In this document: positions 46,005 to 56,632 of the stretch, in pieces
Numbering within the stretch: the stretch's first letter is position 1
Layout of the letters: each line of letters opens with the position of its first letter
Assembly (NCBI GenBank): GCA_951813045.1
Contig: CATOTF010000002.1
Location: forward strand, 3,906,001 to 3,970,000
Direction of reading: 5' to 3'
DNA from: an uncultured Rhizobiaceae bacterium
Lineage (GTDB): Bacteria; Pseudomonadota; Alphaproteobacteria; Rhizobiales; Rhizobiaceae
DNA length: 64,000 nucleotides
Translations under genes and position numbers: made by a program
The notes under the pieces: model-generated
The model's database searches: none
Told to the model about the DNA's origin: nothing
The model's input: the letters and a program-made list of their open reading frames with translations, nothing else

Positions 46005-47621
46005 TTAATGCCTGAAATGACGCATGCCGGTGAATACCATGGCGAGACCGGCGTCGTCGGCGGCCTTGATCACTTCATCGTCACGCATGGAGCCACCCGG
46101 CTGAATAACGGCGGTTGCGCCCGCTTCTGCGGCGGAAAGTAATCCGTCAGCAAATGGGAAGAATGCGTCACTGGCAACAACGGACCCGATGGTTTTGGGC
46201 GTATCCCAACCGGCAGCGGTGGCCGCATCCTGCGCCTTGCGCGCGGCAATGCGGGAGGAATCAACCCGGCTCATCTGCCCTGCGCCTATACCGACCGTCG
46301 CGCCGTCTTTTACATAGATAATGGCATTCGACTTAACGTGTTTTGCAACCCGAAAAGCAAAACGCATATCGGTAAGCTCGGCCTCAGTTGGTTGTCTTTT
46401 GGTGACGACCTTTAATTCCACATCATCAATGTTTCCGGCATCCCGCTCCTGCACCAAAAGACCGCCCGCCACGGTTTTTAATGCCATGCCTGGGGCACGG
46501 GGGTCCGCCAAACCACCGGTTAGAAGAAGGCGCAGATTTTTCTTTGCTGCAAGTATCCCCTTCGCTTCGTCGCTCGCATCAGGTGCAATAATGACCTCGG
46601 TGAGAATATCGATCATGGCCCTTGCCGCTTCTGCATCCAGCGTGCGGTTCATGGCGATGATGCCGCCAAATGCGGAAACAGGGTCGCAAGAAAATGCGGA
46701 CTGATAAGCATCGGCTAACGTGGCGGCCGTTGCCACCCCGCATGGGTTGGCGTGTTTTATAATGGCCACTGCGGCCTCTTTTGCCGGGTCAAACTCACTG
46801 GCGAGCTCAAAGGCGGCGTCAGTATCGTTGATATTATTATAGGAGAGTTGCTTGCCTTGAACCTGCTCAGCATGGGCAACACCGCAGCGCACTTCCGGTG
46901 TTGCATAAAGTGCTGCTTTCTGGTGTGGGTTTTCACCATACCGCATGGTCTGCATGAGCGATCCGCCGATCGAACGGTTTGCGGGCGTTTCAATTTTGAA
47001 CGCATTTGCCATCCAGTTTGAAATCGCCGAATCATAAGCCGCAGTGCGGGCAAATGTGGCCTGTGCCAACCGTTTACGGTTCGCATAAGTCGATGTACCG
47101 CTGTTTGACTTCAGATCATCGATAAATTCAGGATAATCATCCGAACTGGTCAGAACCAAAACATAAGCATGGTTTTTTGCAGCGGCGCGCAACATGGCCG
47201 GGCCGCCAATATCGATGTTCTCGATAATCGCGTCATTATCGGCACCTGACTTCATCACTTCTTCAAACGGATAGAGATTGACAACAAGCAGGTCGATCGG
47301 ACCGATGTCATGTTCCTCCATGGACGCAATATGATCATCCGCATCACGGATGGCCAGCAATCCACCGTGAATTACCGGGTGGAGCGTTTTTACGCGCCCA
47401 TCCATTATTTCTGGAAACCTTGTGACGTCCGACACGTCTTTAACGTCAAACCCCGCTTCCTTGAGGGCTTTTGATGTCCCTCCGGTGGATAGCAGTTCAA
47501 CACCATTTTCAGTCAGAGCTTTGGCGAGTTCTAACAAGCCGGACTTATCGAAAACAGAAAGTAAGGCACGTTTGATCTGAACCTGATCTGGAGCATCAAT
47601 TGAACGGGAGGCAATGGACAT
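46005..47621 (-). CDS. purH: Bifunctional AICAR transformylase/IMP cyclohydrolase
   Basis: Catalyses the last two steps of IMP synthesis: formylation of AICAR and ring closure. The 538-residue protein has an MGS-like IMP cyclohydrolase domain ([18 protein letters not shown]...[11 protein letters not shown], residues ~15-165) and the AICAR formyltransferase domain ([35 protein letters not shown], and catalytic Lys-His in IKHANPCG). All motifs are intact. The ATG at 47621 is standard. It is divergent from tsaD. Confidence 0.97.
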   Translation of the reverse strand: MSIASRSIDAPDQVQIKRALLSVFDKSGLLELAKALTENGVELLSTGGTSKALKEAGFDVKDVSDVTRFPEIMDGRVKTLHPVIHGGLLAIRDADDHIASMEEHDIGPIDLLVVNLYPFEEVMKSGADNDAIIENIDIGGPAMLRAAAKNHAYVLVLTSSDDYPEFIDDLKSNSGTSTYANRKRLAQATFARTAAYDSAISNWMANAFKIETPANRSIGGSLMQTMRYGENPHQKAALYATPEVRCGVAHAEQVQGKQLSYNNINDTDAAFELASEFDPAKEAAVAIIKHANPCGVATAATLADAYQSAFSCDPVSAFGGIIAMNRTLDAEAARAMIDILTEVIIAPDASDEAKGILAAKKNLRLLLTGGLADPRAPGMALKTVAGGLLVQERDAGNIDDVELKVVTKRQPTEAELTDMRFAFRVAKHVKSNAIIYVKDGATVGIGAGQMSRVDSSRIAARKAQDAATAAGWDTPKTIGSVVASDAFFPFADGLLSAAEAGATAVIQPGGSMRDDEVIKAADDAGLAMVFTGMRHFRH

Positions 47622-47762
47622 GGTGAATTAATATATCAGGGTTGGCGGGATGGGCCTTAATTAGCCCATGTGAAAATAAGGTCCAGCGGATAAGCTGTCC
47701 TTCCACCGTCCATTGGTATTGATCTCAATTTTGTTGGCGCTGCTTGTTGCTTCTGCTAGGCG

Positions 47763-48851
47763 ATGGCTATGAAAACAGAATTTCCATGCGTTTTGGGTAT
47801 TGAAACCAGTTGCGATGAAACAGCCGCTTCCGTTGTGCGTGCTACGCGTAATGCGGACGGTCCGGGCGCGATATTGAGCAACATTGTGCTGAGCCAAATT
47901 GAAGACCACGCGCCGTTTGGTGGCGTGGTGCCGGAGATCGCCGCACGCGCTCATCTTGAAGCTCTGGACGGGATAATTGAGAGCGCATGTGTGGAAGCAG
48001 AAATGGGATTTGGTGATCTTGATGGCATCGCCGTAACATCCGGCCCCGGCCTTGCAGGCGGGTTGATTGTTGGCACAATGACCGCAAGAGCAATATCCGC
48101 TGTTCACAACTTACCGCTGCTCACCATCAACCACCTTGAAGGTCACGCTTTGACTGCCCGGCTGACGGATGGTGTGGCTTTCCCCTATTTGCTGTTGCTC
48201 GTATCCGGCGGCCACACGCAGATATTGCTGGTACGTGGAGTGGGGGAATACGAACGGTGGTCCACAACGATTGATGATGCTCTGGGTGAAGCGTTCGACA
48301 AAACTGCAAAATTGCTTGGCCTGCCTTATCCCGGCGGACCGCAGGTTGAAGCGCGGGCGCGGGAAGGGAACGAGAAAGTCATTCAATTCCCTCGCCCGCT
48401 CGCAGGGCGTCAAACGCTTGATATGTCATTTTCCGGATTAAAGACCGCGGTAAGAACCGAGGCGCAAAGAGATGAGCCACCGGCAGTCGATGATATTTGT
48501 GCGTCGTTTCAGGCAGCCGTTGGTGATGTCCTCGCAGACCGCCTTCAGCGGGCTTTTGACAGGTTTGAAATTGAGTTCGGTTTTTCCGCGTCCCTGATTG
48601 TCGCCGGTGGCGTTGCCGCAAATAATTATTTGCGGGGCCGACTCCAAACCGTCTGTGAACAATCCGGCTGGCGGTGGATTGCACCGCCACACGCGCTTTG
48701 TACCGATAATGCTGCGATGATTGCTTGGGCGGGGGTTGAGCATTTGCGTCTTGGTGGCGCATTCGAAGATGCAGGCATCCGGCCCCGTTGGCCGTTAGAC
48801 CGGGATACATCTGTTCAATATGGTTCCGGTAAAAAAGGGGCAAAGGCGTGA
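47763..48851 (+). CDS. tsaD: tRNA threonylcarbamoyladenosine synthase TsaD
   Basis: Transfers the threonylcarbamoyl group to A37 of ANN-decoding tRNAs, with TsaB, TsaE and TsaC partners encoded elsewhere. The 362-residue ASKHA-fold protein has [15 protein letters not shown] at the N-terminus and the metal-binding NHLEGHAL (two His). [13 protein letters not shown] and [14 protein letters not shown] are other nucleotide-site segments. The ATG at 47763 (or the ATG two codons later) starts the family sequence. Its stop overlaps the gpsA GTG start (GTGA), so the genes are translationally coupled. Confidence 0.96.
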   Translation: MAMKTEFPCVLGIETSCDETAASVVRATRNADGPGAILSNIVLSQIEDHAPFGGVVPEIAARAHLEALDGIIESACVEAEMGFGDLDGIAVTSGPGLAGGLIVGTMTARAISAVHNLPLLTINHLEGHALTARLTDGVAFPYLLLLVSGGHTQILLVRGVGEYERWSTTIDDALGEAFDKTAKLLGLPYPGGPQVEARAREGNEKVIQFPRPLAGRQTLDMSFSGLKTAVRTEAQRDEPPAVDDICASFQAAVGDVLADRLQRAFDRFEIEFGFSASLIVAGGVAANNYLRGRLQTVCEQSGWRWIAPPHALCTDNAAMIAWAGVEHLRLGGAFEDAGIRPRWPLDRDTSVQYGSGKKGAKA

Positions 48852-49795
48852 GAATTTCGGTTCTGGGCGGCGGGGCATGGGGCACCGCTTTGGCCCATGT
48901 CATGGGAGAACAGGGGCAGAATGTCACCATATGGACTCGTCGGTCTGAACGTGTTGCAGAGCTTGAATGCCAGTTTTTCGGCGCTGAAAGAAATACGGTT
49001 GCGACGGATAATCTCGAACACGCCTGTGACGCTGGCATAATCCTGTGCGTCACTCCGGCCCAGAGTTTCGCGGAATTATCTCCAAAAGTCGAACAATATG
49101 CACCACCCGATTCAGTAGTCGTGCTGTGTGCAAAAGGGATTGATCGTGCAAGTGGGAAACTGTTACACCAACTGGCTTTGGAACGGTTTGGCGTGGAACG
49201 GGTGGCGGCATTATCAGGCCCCAGTTTTGCCGCTGATGTCGTCGCCGGATTGCCAACCGCTGTCAGTCTCGCAGCCTATACGATGGAACGGGCAGCAGTG
49301 CTTGTAAAAACCCTGGCCCGCCCGCGTATTCGCCTTTATGGAAGTGATGACCTGATTGGGGTTGAGATCGGCGGTGCGCTTAAAAATGTTTTAGCATTGG
49401 CGGTTGGCGCTGCGCGAGGACTACAGCTTGGAGCCAGCGCGGAAGCTGCATTGATTGCCCGCGGATTTGCGGAAATGAACCGCCTTGCCATCGCAGTTGG
49501 CGCCCGCGCAGAAACCTTATCAGGCCTTTCCGGCCTTGGAGATTTGGTCCTGACCTGTTCCTCTCCCCAATCGCGAAATTTTGCCTATGGCATGGCCTTG
49601 GGAAAGAAAGATAACCTCGACGGCCTGCCTTTGGCGGAAGGGGTGTTTTCCGCTTCCATGGCCCTCAAGTTGGCGAAAATTCATAAAATTGACGCCCCCA
49701 TTATCAACATGGTTGTGAAGGTTCTCGACCGGGAAATAACCGCGCAAGAAGCCGTGCCGCTTTTACTGGCCAGACCGCTGAAAAATGAGCGGTGA
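48848..49795 (+). CDS. gpsA: NAD(P)-dependent glycerol-3-phosphate dehydrogenase
   Basis: Makes sn-glycerol-3-phosphate from dihydroxyacetone phosphate for phospholipid synthesis. The 315-residue cytoplasmic enzyme starts at GTG 48848 within the tsaD stop. The Rossmann motif [10 protein letters not shown] is at residues 7-16; [22 protein letters not shown] and the catalytic Lys region [15 protein letters not shown] are intact, and [13 protein letters not shown] follows. The tsaD-gpsA pairing is frequent in Alphaproteobacteria. Confidence 0.96.
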   Translation: MRISVLGGGAWGTALAHVMGEQGQNVTIWTRRSERVAELECQFFGAERNTVATDNLEHACDAGIILCVTPAQSFAELSPKVEQYAPPDSVVVLCAKGIDRASGKLLHQLALERFGVERVAALSGPSFAADVVAGLPTAVSLAAYTMERAAVLVKTLARPRIRLYGSDDLIGVEIGGALKNVLALAVGAARGLQLGASAEAALIARGFAEMNRLAIAVGARAETLSGLSGLGDLVLTCSSPQSRNFAYGMALGKKDNLDGLPLAEGVFSASMALKLAKIHKIDAPIINMVVKVLDREITAQEAVPLLLARPLKNER

Positions 49796-49885
49796 GCATG
49801 ATACCTGTTAAACTGGTTCTTGACCTTGTCGGGTTGGAGCCTCAAAACGTGACTGTAATGACCCGCCGACTGACTGGAGCCCAAA

Positions 49886-50323
49886 ATGCAATATTGGTTG
49901 TTTAAATCCGAACCGTTTAAATGGTCTTGGGAGCAACAAAAAGCCAAGGGTAAGGTCGGCGAAGAATGGGACGGTATTCGTAATTACCAGGCGCGGAACA
50001 ATATGCGCGCCATGGAACTGGGTGACCGGGCGTTTTTTTACCACTCCAATGAAGGGCTTGATGTTGTCGGCGTTGCCGAAGTTTCCAAGCTTTCCGCGCA
50101 GGATACAACGACAGACGATGAGCGTTGGGATTGCGTCTTTATCCGGGCACTTGCGGATGTGCCAAATCCGGTGACTTTGAAAGAAGTTAAAGCCAATGAT
50201 GCGCTCAAGGATATGGCGCTGGTTACTTCGATGCGCCTGTCCGTTCAACCGGTGAAGCGGGATGAATGGGTTGAAGTCTGTCGCATGGGCGGGCTCGATC
50301 CGGATTCATTGAAGCCCGTTTAA
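49886..50323 (+). CDS. EVE-domain protein
   Basis: Small EVE (PUA-like) domain protein, 145 residues. Typical elements are YWLFKSEPFKWSWEQQ at the N-terminus, then WDGIRNYQARNNMRAMELGDRAFFYHS and VGVAEVSKL. EVE domains read modified nucleotides such as methylated bases in DNA or RNA, and occur in many Alphaproteobacteria beside tsaD-gpsA. Here the 90-nt gap after gpsA contains no gene. The last four bases overlap the convergent sodium channel gene. Confidence 0.9.
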   Translation: MQYWLFKSEPFKWSWEQQKAKGKVGEEWDGIRNYQARNNMRAMELGDRAFFYHSNEGLDVVGVAEVSKLSAQDTTTDDERWDCVFIRALADVPNPVTLKEVKANDALKDMALVTSMRLSVQPVKRDEWVEVCRMGGLDPDSLKPV

Positions 50324-51114
50324 TCTTTTTGAATTGCAGCTTTCAGTTCAGTCATTTCCGCGCGCATGGCCCTTATCTCCACCAGAATTGCTTCCTGATC
50401 GCGGTGCAATTGCGTTCGGTCGTCAGCGGCGTCCTGCTCATGTTCCGCCTGCATGGCGGAAACGATAATTCCGATGAACAGGTTGAGCACAGTAAACGTG
50501 GTGGACATGATGAACGGGATGAAGAAGGCCCAAGCCCAAGGGAATGTTTCCATCACCGGACGCACGATGCCCATGGACCAGCTTTCCAGCGTCATGATTT
50601 GAAATAATGAATAGGATGAGGCCCCAAGGGAACCAAACCATACAGGGAACGTCTCACCAAACAGGCCAGTGGCCATGACCGAAAAGACGTAGAAGACCAA
50701 TAGCATCAAGACGACAATAGAACCCATGCCGGGGAGTGCCGTAACCAAACCGGTTACAACTTTTTTCAAGGATGGAATAACCGATAGCAGCCGCAAGATG
50801 CGCAAAACCCGGAATGCCCGTAAGACAGCGAAGCCGCCGGATGCGGGAACCAGTGCAATACCAACAACGATCAAGTCGAAGACGCGCCAAGCATCTTTGA
50901 AGAAATTCCACCGGTGCACATAAAACCGCATCAATAATTCAACAACGAAAACGGCCAGAATTATCGTATCAAGCCCTTTTAGAAACGCACCGAATATGGA
51001 CATAACCGGATCATAGGTTTCCAACCCTAGGATAAAGGCATTTACCACGACTAGTGCGATAATCGCCCATTCAAAACGTCGGCTGGATATGAGAGTTGCG
51101 ATGCGGTCGCGCAT
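50320..51114 (-). CDS. NavBac-type voltage-gated sodium channel
   Basis: A 264-residue single-repeat voltage-gated cation channel, expected to form a homotetramer. S1 to S4 lie in the first ~130 residues, with S4 arginines spaced by three (RAFRVLRILRLL). The selectivity filter is TLESWSM, the same as in NavAb, between S5 and S6, indicating sodium selectivity. A C-terminal coiled-coil tail (EIRAMRAEMTELKAAI) suits tetramer assembly. ATG 51114 is preferred (GGA upstream) because the frame to 51291 gives no membrane-protein-like sequence. It is convergent with the EVE gene and divergent from the M3 peptidase gene. Confidence 0.93.
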   Translation of the reverse strand: MRDRIATLISSRRFEWAIIALVVVNAFILGLETYDPVMSIFGAFLKGLDTIILAVFVVELLMRFYVHRWNFFKDAWRVFDLIVVGIALVPASGGFAVLRAFRVLRILRLLSVIPSLKKVVTGLVTALPGMGSIVVLMLLVFYVFSVMATGLFGETFPVWFGSLGASSYSLFQIMTLESWSMGIVRPVMETFPWAWAFFIPFIMSTTFTVLNLFIGIIVSAMQAEHEQDAADDRTQLHRDQEAILVEIRAMRAEMTELKAAIQKD

Positions 51115-51266
51115 AATCGATTCCATTAAAGTAGCTGGTATTTTCCATTTAAGTGGATCACAGAAAATTGCCATAGACTTGAAGGTCCATAAACGCGGAA
51201 AGTCACATTGAAAGCTCATTACTGCAGACTTACATTTCAATTTCTGCACAATTAACCGGATTGACC

Positions 51267-53327
51267 ATGTCACAAGATCAAAACCCCGCAATATTCAACT
51301 GGAACGGAACGCTTGGCCTGCCGGAGTTTGATCGTATCAACAGTGGTGATTTTTCCAATGCATTTGACCTTGCGCTGGTGGCAGACCGTGCAGAGATCGA
51401 CGCGATTGCACAAAATTCTAATGCGCCGACATTTGATAACACAATTGTCGCTTTGGAATTATGCGGTGAGGAACTATCCCGCACATCTGCTGTTTTCTGG
51501 AACCTCGTCGGCGCGAACAGCGATGAGATTTTGCGGGAGACCGAACGAGATATTGCACCAAAGCTTTCCCGCCATGCGTCAAAGACCGCTGCAAATAAAC
51601 AGCTTTTTGAACGCATTGATACACTTTGGAAAAGCCGCGACGCGCTTAATCTTTCCGTAGAACAGGTTCGGGTTCTTGAACGTAAGTGGAAAGGGTTTAT
51701 CCGTGGTGGTGCCGGGCTTGATGATGCGGGTCAGGACCGGATGGCGCAGATTAATGCGCGGCTGGCTGAATTGGGTGCGGGGTTCTCGCAAAATATTCTT
51801 GCTGATGAAGCGAGTTGGTCGCTGGTTCTTGACGACGGTGAGGATCTTAAAGGCCTGCCGCAATTCGTCGTTGATGCCATGGCCGCTGCAGCGGATGAAC
51901 GGGATGAAAAGGGTGGGTTTGCGGTTACTTTGTCACGGTCAATTATTGAACCATTTTTGACTTTCTCCAAACGCAGAGAATTGCGGGAACAGGCCTTCAA
52001 GGCTTGGGCTGCGCGCGGTGAAAACGGTGGTGGTACAGATAATCGCGCTGGTGTGAAGGAGATTGTGGCCCTGCGTCAGGAAAAGGCTCATCTGCTTGGG
52101 TATGACAGTTTTGCCGATTTTAAACTCGAAGACCAGATGGCGAAAAAACCGGCATCAGTTACGCAATTACTGGAAACGGTTTGGGAAAAAGCACTGGATA
52201 AAGCGTCCCGAGAAGAAGCTGAACTGGAAGAATTGATTGTCGAAAGCGGGGCTAACCATAAGGTCGCACCGTGGGACTGGCGGCATTTTGCCGAACAGCT
52301 TCGGGCGAAGAAATTCACATTTGATGAGACCGAATTAAAGCCTTATCTCGCGCTTGATAATATTATTGCCGCCGCTTTTGACGTTGCCAATCGGTTGTTT
52401 GGCATCTCGGTCGAAGAACGATCCAATGTCAAAGCCTACCACCGGGATGTTCGTGTATTTGAGGTTTTAAATAAGAACGGTTCGCACCGGGCTGTTTTTT
52501 TAGGCGACTATTTTGCACGTCCGTCAAAGCGTTCGGGTGCTTGGATGAGTGGTTTTCAAGGCCAGCATGACCTTCAGCTGGCTAACGGTTCGAAAGGCCA
52601 GACGCCGATTATTGTTAATGTGATGAATTTCGCAAAGGCGCCCGAAGGCCAACAAACATTGCTGTCGATGGATGATGCCCGCACTCTGTTTCATGAATTT
52701 GGCCACGCATTACACGGTATCCTGTCGGATGTGACCTTTCCGTCCGTCTCCGGAACATCGGTTGCGCGGGATTTTGTTGAGCTACCCAGCCAGGTTTACG
52801 AACATTGGTTGACTGTTCCCGAGGTATTGTCAAAACACGCCCGTCATATTGAAACCGGTGAGGCGATCCCAAAAGAACTACTCGATAAAGTGCTTGCGGC
52901 TCAGACGTTTAACGCGGGGTTCGGTGCCGTTGAATTTACCGCATCCGCATTAGTGGACATGGAATTCCATAAAGCGCATGACGAACCAATTGATGATGTC
53001 GTCGCGTTTGAAACCGCAACATTAGCCCGGATTGGCATGCCCGATGCTATTGCCATGCGCCACCGCACACCGCACTTCGCCCATGTATTTTCCGGTGACG
53101 GTTATTCGGCCGGTTATTACAGCTACATGTGGAGTGAAGTTCTGGATGCCGATGCGTTTTCGGCATTTGAGGAAACGGGTGATGTTTTTGACGGTACGCT
53201 GGCTCAAAAACTTCACGACCACATCTATTCAGCCGGGGGTAGTATCGACCCGGAAGAAACCTATCAGGCATTTAGAGGAAAAATGCCAAGTGTTGATGCG
53301 ATGATAGAAAAACGTGGGTTAGCCTAG
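51267..53327 (+). CDS. M3-family oligopeptidase
   Basis: Zinc metallopeptidase of family M3 (Dcp/OpdA type), 686 residues, cytoplasmic, expected to degrade short peptides. HEFGHALHGIL provides the HExxH zinc motif, and the third ligand Glu lies in the following helix (DFVELPSQVYEHW). GDGYSAGYYSYMWSEVLDADAF is the substrate-binding C-terminal block. ATG 51267 has CGGA upstream; an in-frame TTG two codons earlier is also possible. No signal peptide. Which subfamily (Dcp-like dipeptidyl or OpdA-like endo) is not resolved. Confidence 0.93.
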   Translation: MSQDQNPAIFNWNGTLGLPEFDRINSGDFSNAFDLALVADRAEIDAIAQNSNAPTFDNTIVALELCGEELSRTSAVFWNLVGANSDEILRETERDIAPKLSRHASKTAANKQLFERIDTLWKSRDALNLSVEQVRVLERKWKGFIRGGAGLDDAGQDRMAQINARLAELGAGFSQNILADEASWSLVLDDGEDLKGLPQFVVDAMAAAADERDEKGGFAVTLSRSIIEPFLTFSKRRELREQAFKAWAARGENGGGTDNRAGVKEIVALRQEKAHLLGYDSFADFKLEDQMAKKPASVTQLLETVWEKALDKASREEAELEELIVESGANHKVAPWDWRHFAEQLRAKKFTFDETELKPYLALDNIIAAAFDVANRLFGISVEERSNVKAYHRDVRVFEVLNKNGSHRAVFLGDYFARPSKRSGAWMSGFQGQHDLQLANGSKGQTPIIVNVMNFAKAPEGQQTLLSMDDARTLFHEFGHALHGILSDVTFPSVSGTSVARDFVELPSQVYEHWLTVPEVLSKHARHIETGEAIPKELLDKVLAAQTFNAGFGAVEFTASALVDMEFHKAHDEPIDDVVAFETATLARIGMPDAIAMRHRTPHFAHVFSGDGYSAGYYSYMWSEVLDADAFSAFEETGDVFDGTLAQKLHDHIYSAGGSIDPEETYQAFRGKMPSVDAMIEKRGLA

Positions 53328-53336
53328 ACATTGGAT

Positions 53337-54548
53337 TCATGCAGCGTCCTGCGCCTGCGGAAACAGATTGGTTACAACGTTATTTTGATGTGCGATACGA
53401 ACCCGGTTTCGTCCGTCTGATTTAGCCTGATACATGGCAGCGTCCGCCATTGCATAAAGCTCTCTCAGAGATTGCCCTGATTGCGATTGAACAACGCCAA
53501 AGCTTGCTGACAGGTAATGATCGCCGGTCGGGAACGGGAGTGCGGTTTTGGAAATCACTGCACGTATATTCTCCGCCAATTGCTCCCCTTCAGCCAACGA
53601 CGTATCCCACAACAGAAGGCAAAATTCTTCGCCGCCGACCCGCGCAGCTATATCATTTTTGAGGGTGATATTTCCTAGAGTTTGTCCAAAGAAGGAAATG
53701 GCCTGATCACCATAATGATGACCATGAGTATCATTGATGGCCTTAAAATGATCGATATCGCACATCACCAGCGTGGCAGGTGTATTCGTCATGTCGGCAC
53801 GTTTTAAAATGTTACGGGCGAGCTGGTGAAATCCTTTACGATTGGTGAGACCGGTTAAACTATCCCGCAGGTTTTCACGGGTTAAATCCCGAACCACGTC
53901 TGCGACCAACACAAGCATGAGTATGGTCGCGGTCGCAATGATTACCAATGCTAAGGAGAATTGAACAATAAGCGCATATTGAGTGTCGTGAAAATCTGCA
54001 ACCGTATTTCCCAGAGTTCCATTCATCGCCAAAATCACTGGTCTTGATGCCAGATTAAGCGTGAATATCGCCAGTATGATTTTCAAAAGATTGTCGATTG
54101 GTGAGTTTCTACCCAAAAAGATGAGCCGAATCGTACCCATGGCGAGCATGATAACAATCGGAGCCTGATTTAAGCTTAGCCGCAGGACTGATTGCCGCGG
54201 CATATCGAGTACGGAATATATAACGACCAGTCCAAGAGCGACAAAAAGCCCCATACGCCGCCAGTGTGGCTTAAGCTTATATTGAATCATGACACCACCG
54301 GTCAGCAGTGTCCCCGCTATCAGATTTACAGAATTTAGTGCGAACCGAAATAATGTCTCGAATTCGACGGATACATAGCGCGTGATAACGCCAAGACTTG
54401 CACTGATAAGAAAACAGACGGTTGCGAAAAAAAAGAAAAGCGGGGCTTTACGGCTCCGGTCATATAACCAAAACCCGGCAAACCCGAATAATAACATGGC
54501 AGCTAAAGCCACGTTGATCAGCGTTATATAATAGGCACCGCCCAACAA
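53337..54548 (-). CDS. Membrane GGDEF protein (diguanylate cyclase)
   Basis: Second diguanylate cyclase of the window, 403 residues. The N-terminal ~215 residues have about six hydrophobic helices (first: YYITLINVALAAMLLFGF), without a recognisable sensor domain. The C-terminal GGDEF domain contains CDIDHFKAINDTHGHHYGD and the active loop GGEEF (about residue 304). The I-site position reads LKND instead of RxxD, so feedback control is probably lost. The layout is similar to the protein at 4.5-5.7 kb, but sequence similarity outside the cyclase domain is low. Confidence 0.9.
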   Translation of the reverse strand: MLGGAYYITLINVALAAMLLFGFAGFWLYDRSRKAPLFFFFATVCFLISASLGVITRYVSVEFETLFRFALNSVNLIAGTLLTGGVMIQYKLKPHWRRMGLFVALGLVVIYSVLDMPRQSVLRLSLNQAPIVIMLAMGTIRLIFLGRNSPIDNLLKIILAIFTLNLASRPVILAMNGTLGNTVADFHDTQYALIVQFSLALVIIATATILMLVLVADVVRDLTRENLRDSLTGLTNRKGFHQLARNILKRADMTNTPATLVMCDIDHFKAINDTHGHHYGDQAISFFGQTLGNITLKNDIAARVGGEEFCLLLWDTSLAEGEQLAENIRAVISKTALPFPTGDHYLSASFGVVQSQSGQSLRELYAMADAAMYQAKSDGRNRVRIAHQNNVVTNLFPQAQDAA

Positions 54549-54635
54549 TCAGTCCCTCAACCGAAAATTGGAAGTTTAAACCCGCCGAATTAATGGCCGA
54601 TTAATGTATAAAGCGGCGGGTAAACTTTATTAAAT

Positions 54636-56033
54636 CTACAAGTCGCGAATATCTACAAAATGTCCGGCGACACCGGCTGCCGCAGCCATTGCCGGGCTGA
54701 CGAGGTGAGTGCGACCTTTGAAGCCCTGACGACCTTCAAAATTACGGTTGGATGTAGAGGCACAACGTTCTTCCGGTTTTAGCCGGTCGTCGTTCATCGC
54801 AAGGCACATGGAGCAACCAGGTTCACGCCATTCGGCGCCCGCCTCAATGAAGATTTTGTCGAGGCCTTCAGCTTCAGCTTGCGCTTTAACGAGGCCAGAT
54901 CCAGGAACGACCATCGCCGATACAGTATCTGCAATCTTTTTACCTTCAAGAACCGATGCAGCGGCACGCAGGTCTTCGATGCGGCCGTTGGTGCAGGAGC
55001 CGATCCAAACGCGGTCGATTTTAATATCTGTGATTTTTGTACCGGGTGTCAGGCCCATGTAATCGAGCGCCCGTTGCTTTGACGCGCGCTTATTGTCGTC
55101 TTCGATCAATGTGGGGTCCGGCACTTCGCCGGTGACGGCGATCACGTCTTCAGGGGAAGAGCCCCATGAAACGATGGGTGTGAGATTATTAGCATCGATG
55201 GTGACGGTCTTGTCGAAGACCGCATCGTCATCGGATTTCAGCGTCGACCAATAATCCATCGCAAGGTCCCATGCGGTGCCAGACGGGGCCTTTGGTTTAC
55301 CTTTGATATATTCAAATGTCTTGGCGTCTGGTGCGATCAAGCCGGCGCGAGCACCGCCTTCGATTGTCATATTGCAGACGGTCATGCGCCCTTCCATCGA
55401 AAGTGCCTCGATGGCCGGTCCACAGAATTCGACGACATAACCCGTGCCGCCGGCGGTGCCGACTTCGCCAATAATCGCTAGAATTATGTCCTTGGCGGTC
55501 ACACCATCGGAAAGATCTCCGGTGACTTCGACCTTCATGTTCTTGGCTTTTTTCTGGATCAGCGTTTGGGTCGCGAGTACGTGCTCAACTTCCGATGTCC
55601 CGATACCATGGGCCAATGCGCCAAAAGCGCCATGGGTTGATGTGTGACTGTCGCCACAAACAATCGTCATGCCCGGCAGGGTAAAACCCTGCTCCGGACC
55701 GATGATATGAACGATGCCCTGACGGTTATCCGTCTCGGAAAAATATTCAACGCCGAATTCGGCAGCGTTGTTGGCGAGCGCTTCAACCTGAATACGGCTT
55801 TCTTCATTTTCAATGCCGCCGGCACGATTTGTGGTCGGGATATTGTGATCGACAACGGCCAGTGTTTTTTCTGGCGCACGAACCTTGCGGTTGGTCATGC
55901 GCAGGCCTTCAAAAGCCTGGGGGCTTGTCACTTCATGGACAAGGTGGCGATCAATATAAAGGAGGCTGGTACCGTCTTCCTGTTCGTGTACCAGATGATC
56001 GTCCCAGATTTTGTCGTATAAAGTGCGGCCCAT
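54636..56033 (-). CDS. leuC: 3-isopropylmalate dehydratase large subunit
   Basis: Aconitase-family enzyme of leucine synthesis converting 2- to 3-isopropylmalate, with LeuD. The protein is 465 residues. Cys ligands for the [4Fe-4S] cluster lie in IGSCTNGR and [37 protein letters not shown] is the substrate-site block. ATG 56033 has AAGGG upstream and starts [13 protein letters not shown], matching the family. leuD is upstream on the same strand but separated by two opposite-strand genes, so the two subunits are not in one simple operon. Confidence 0.96.
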   Translation of the reverse strand: MGRTLYDKIWDDHLVHEQEDGTSLLYIDRHLVHEVTSPQAFEGLRMTNRKVRAPEKTLAVVDHNIPTTNRAGGIENEESRIQVEALANNAAEFGVEYFSETDNRQGIVHIIGPEQGFTLPGMTIVCGDSHTSTHGAFGALAHGIGTSEVEHVLATQTLIQKKAKNMKVEVTGDLSDGVTAKDIILAIIGEVGTAGGTGYVVEFCGPAIEALSMEGRMTVCNMTIEGGARAGLIAPDAKTFEYIKGKPKAPSGTAWDLAMDYWSTLKSDDDAVFDKTVTIDANNLTPIVSWGSSPEDVIAVTGEVPDPTLIEDDNKRASKQRALDYMGLTPGTKITDIKIDRVWIGSCTNGRIEDLRAAASVLEGKKIADTVSAMVVPGSGLVKAQAEAEGLDKIFIEAGAEWREPGCSMCLAMNDDRLKPEERCASTSNRNFEGRQGFKGRTHLVSPAMAAAAGVAGHFVDIRDL

Positions 56034-56146
56034 GAAAATACCCTTTGTTATTTGTCTCGATCCGGCTTGCTTGGCACGGTCGGTAATTTGATACAGGATA
56101 TGCGCCAAGGTTGGGGTTAACGTCAAGAATTATGGAGCAAGGAGTG

Positions 56147-56575
56147 ATGAATCAACCGGCTAATAATTCAGGTGTCGGCCCTTATCTCACAATTGACGGG
56201 GTGGAAGAGGCCATATCGTTTTATCAAGCGGTGTTTAATGGCGAACTCCTGTCTAAAATGATGGCGGAAGATGGCGAGCGTGTGTTGCATGCGACCATGC
56301 GAATCCACGGTGGCACGGTTATGATGTCAGATGAATTCCCAGAATATGGCGGCCATCCGGCACCGGATATGGAGCGCGGATCGCCGGTTGCCATGAGCCT
56401 TCGGTTTAAAGATCCCAGAAATGTGGACCGGGTATACGCATTGGCGTTGGAAAATGGTGGTAAGGAAAGTGCGAAGCCTGAAGATATGTTTTGGGGGGAC
56501 CGGTTCGCGCAGGTCATCGACATTAAAGGGCATCGCTGGATGCTGGTAGCGCCTCTTGAAAAACCTGAAACTTAA
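56147..56575 (+). CDS. PhnB-like VOC protein
   Basis: VOC-superfamily protein of the PhnB/DUF-glyoxalase type, 142 residues. The first half has PYLTIDGVEEAISFYQAVFNGELL, and the second half has HGGTVMMSDEFPE and WGDRFAQVIDIKGHRWMLV. Known metal-binding His/Glu positions are partly present, so activity is uncertain. GCAAGGAG lies 7 nt before ATG 56147. It lies between leuC and leuD on the opposite strand and is followed by the glycosidase gene after 57 nt. Confidence 0.85.
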   Translation: MNQPANNSGVGPYLTIDGVEEAISFYQAVFNGELLSKMMAEDGERVLHATMRIHGGTVMMSDEFPEYGGHPAPDMERGSPVAMSLRFKDPRNVDRVYALALENGGKESAKPEDMFWGDRFAQVIDIKGHRWMLVAPLEKPET

Positions 56576-56632
56576 CGGCTGTTGCCCGGCCTATTGACGG
56601 TAAAATGAAAATACTTGCAAGGGTCTGAAAAA

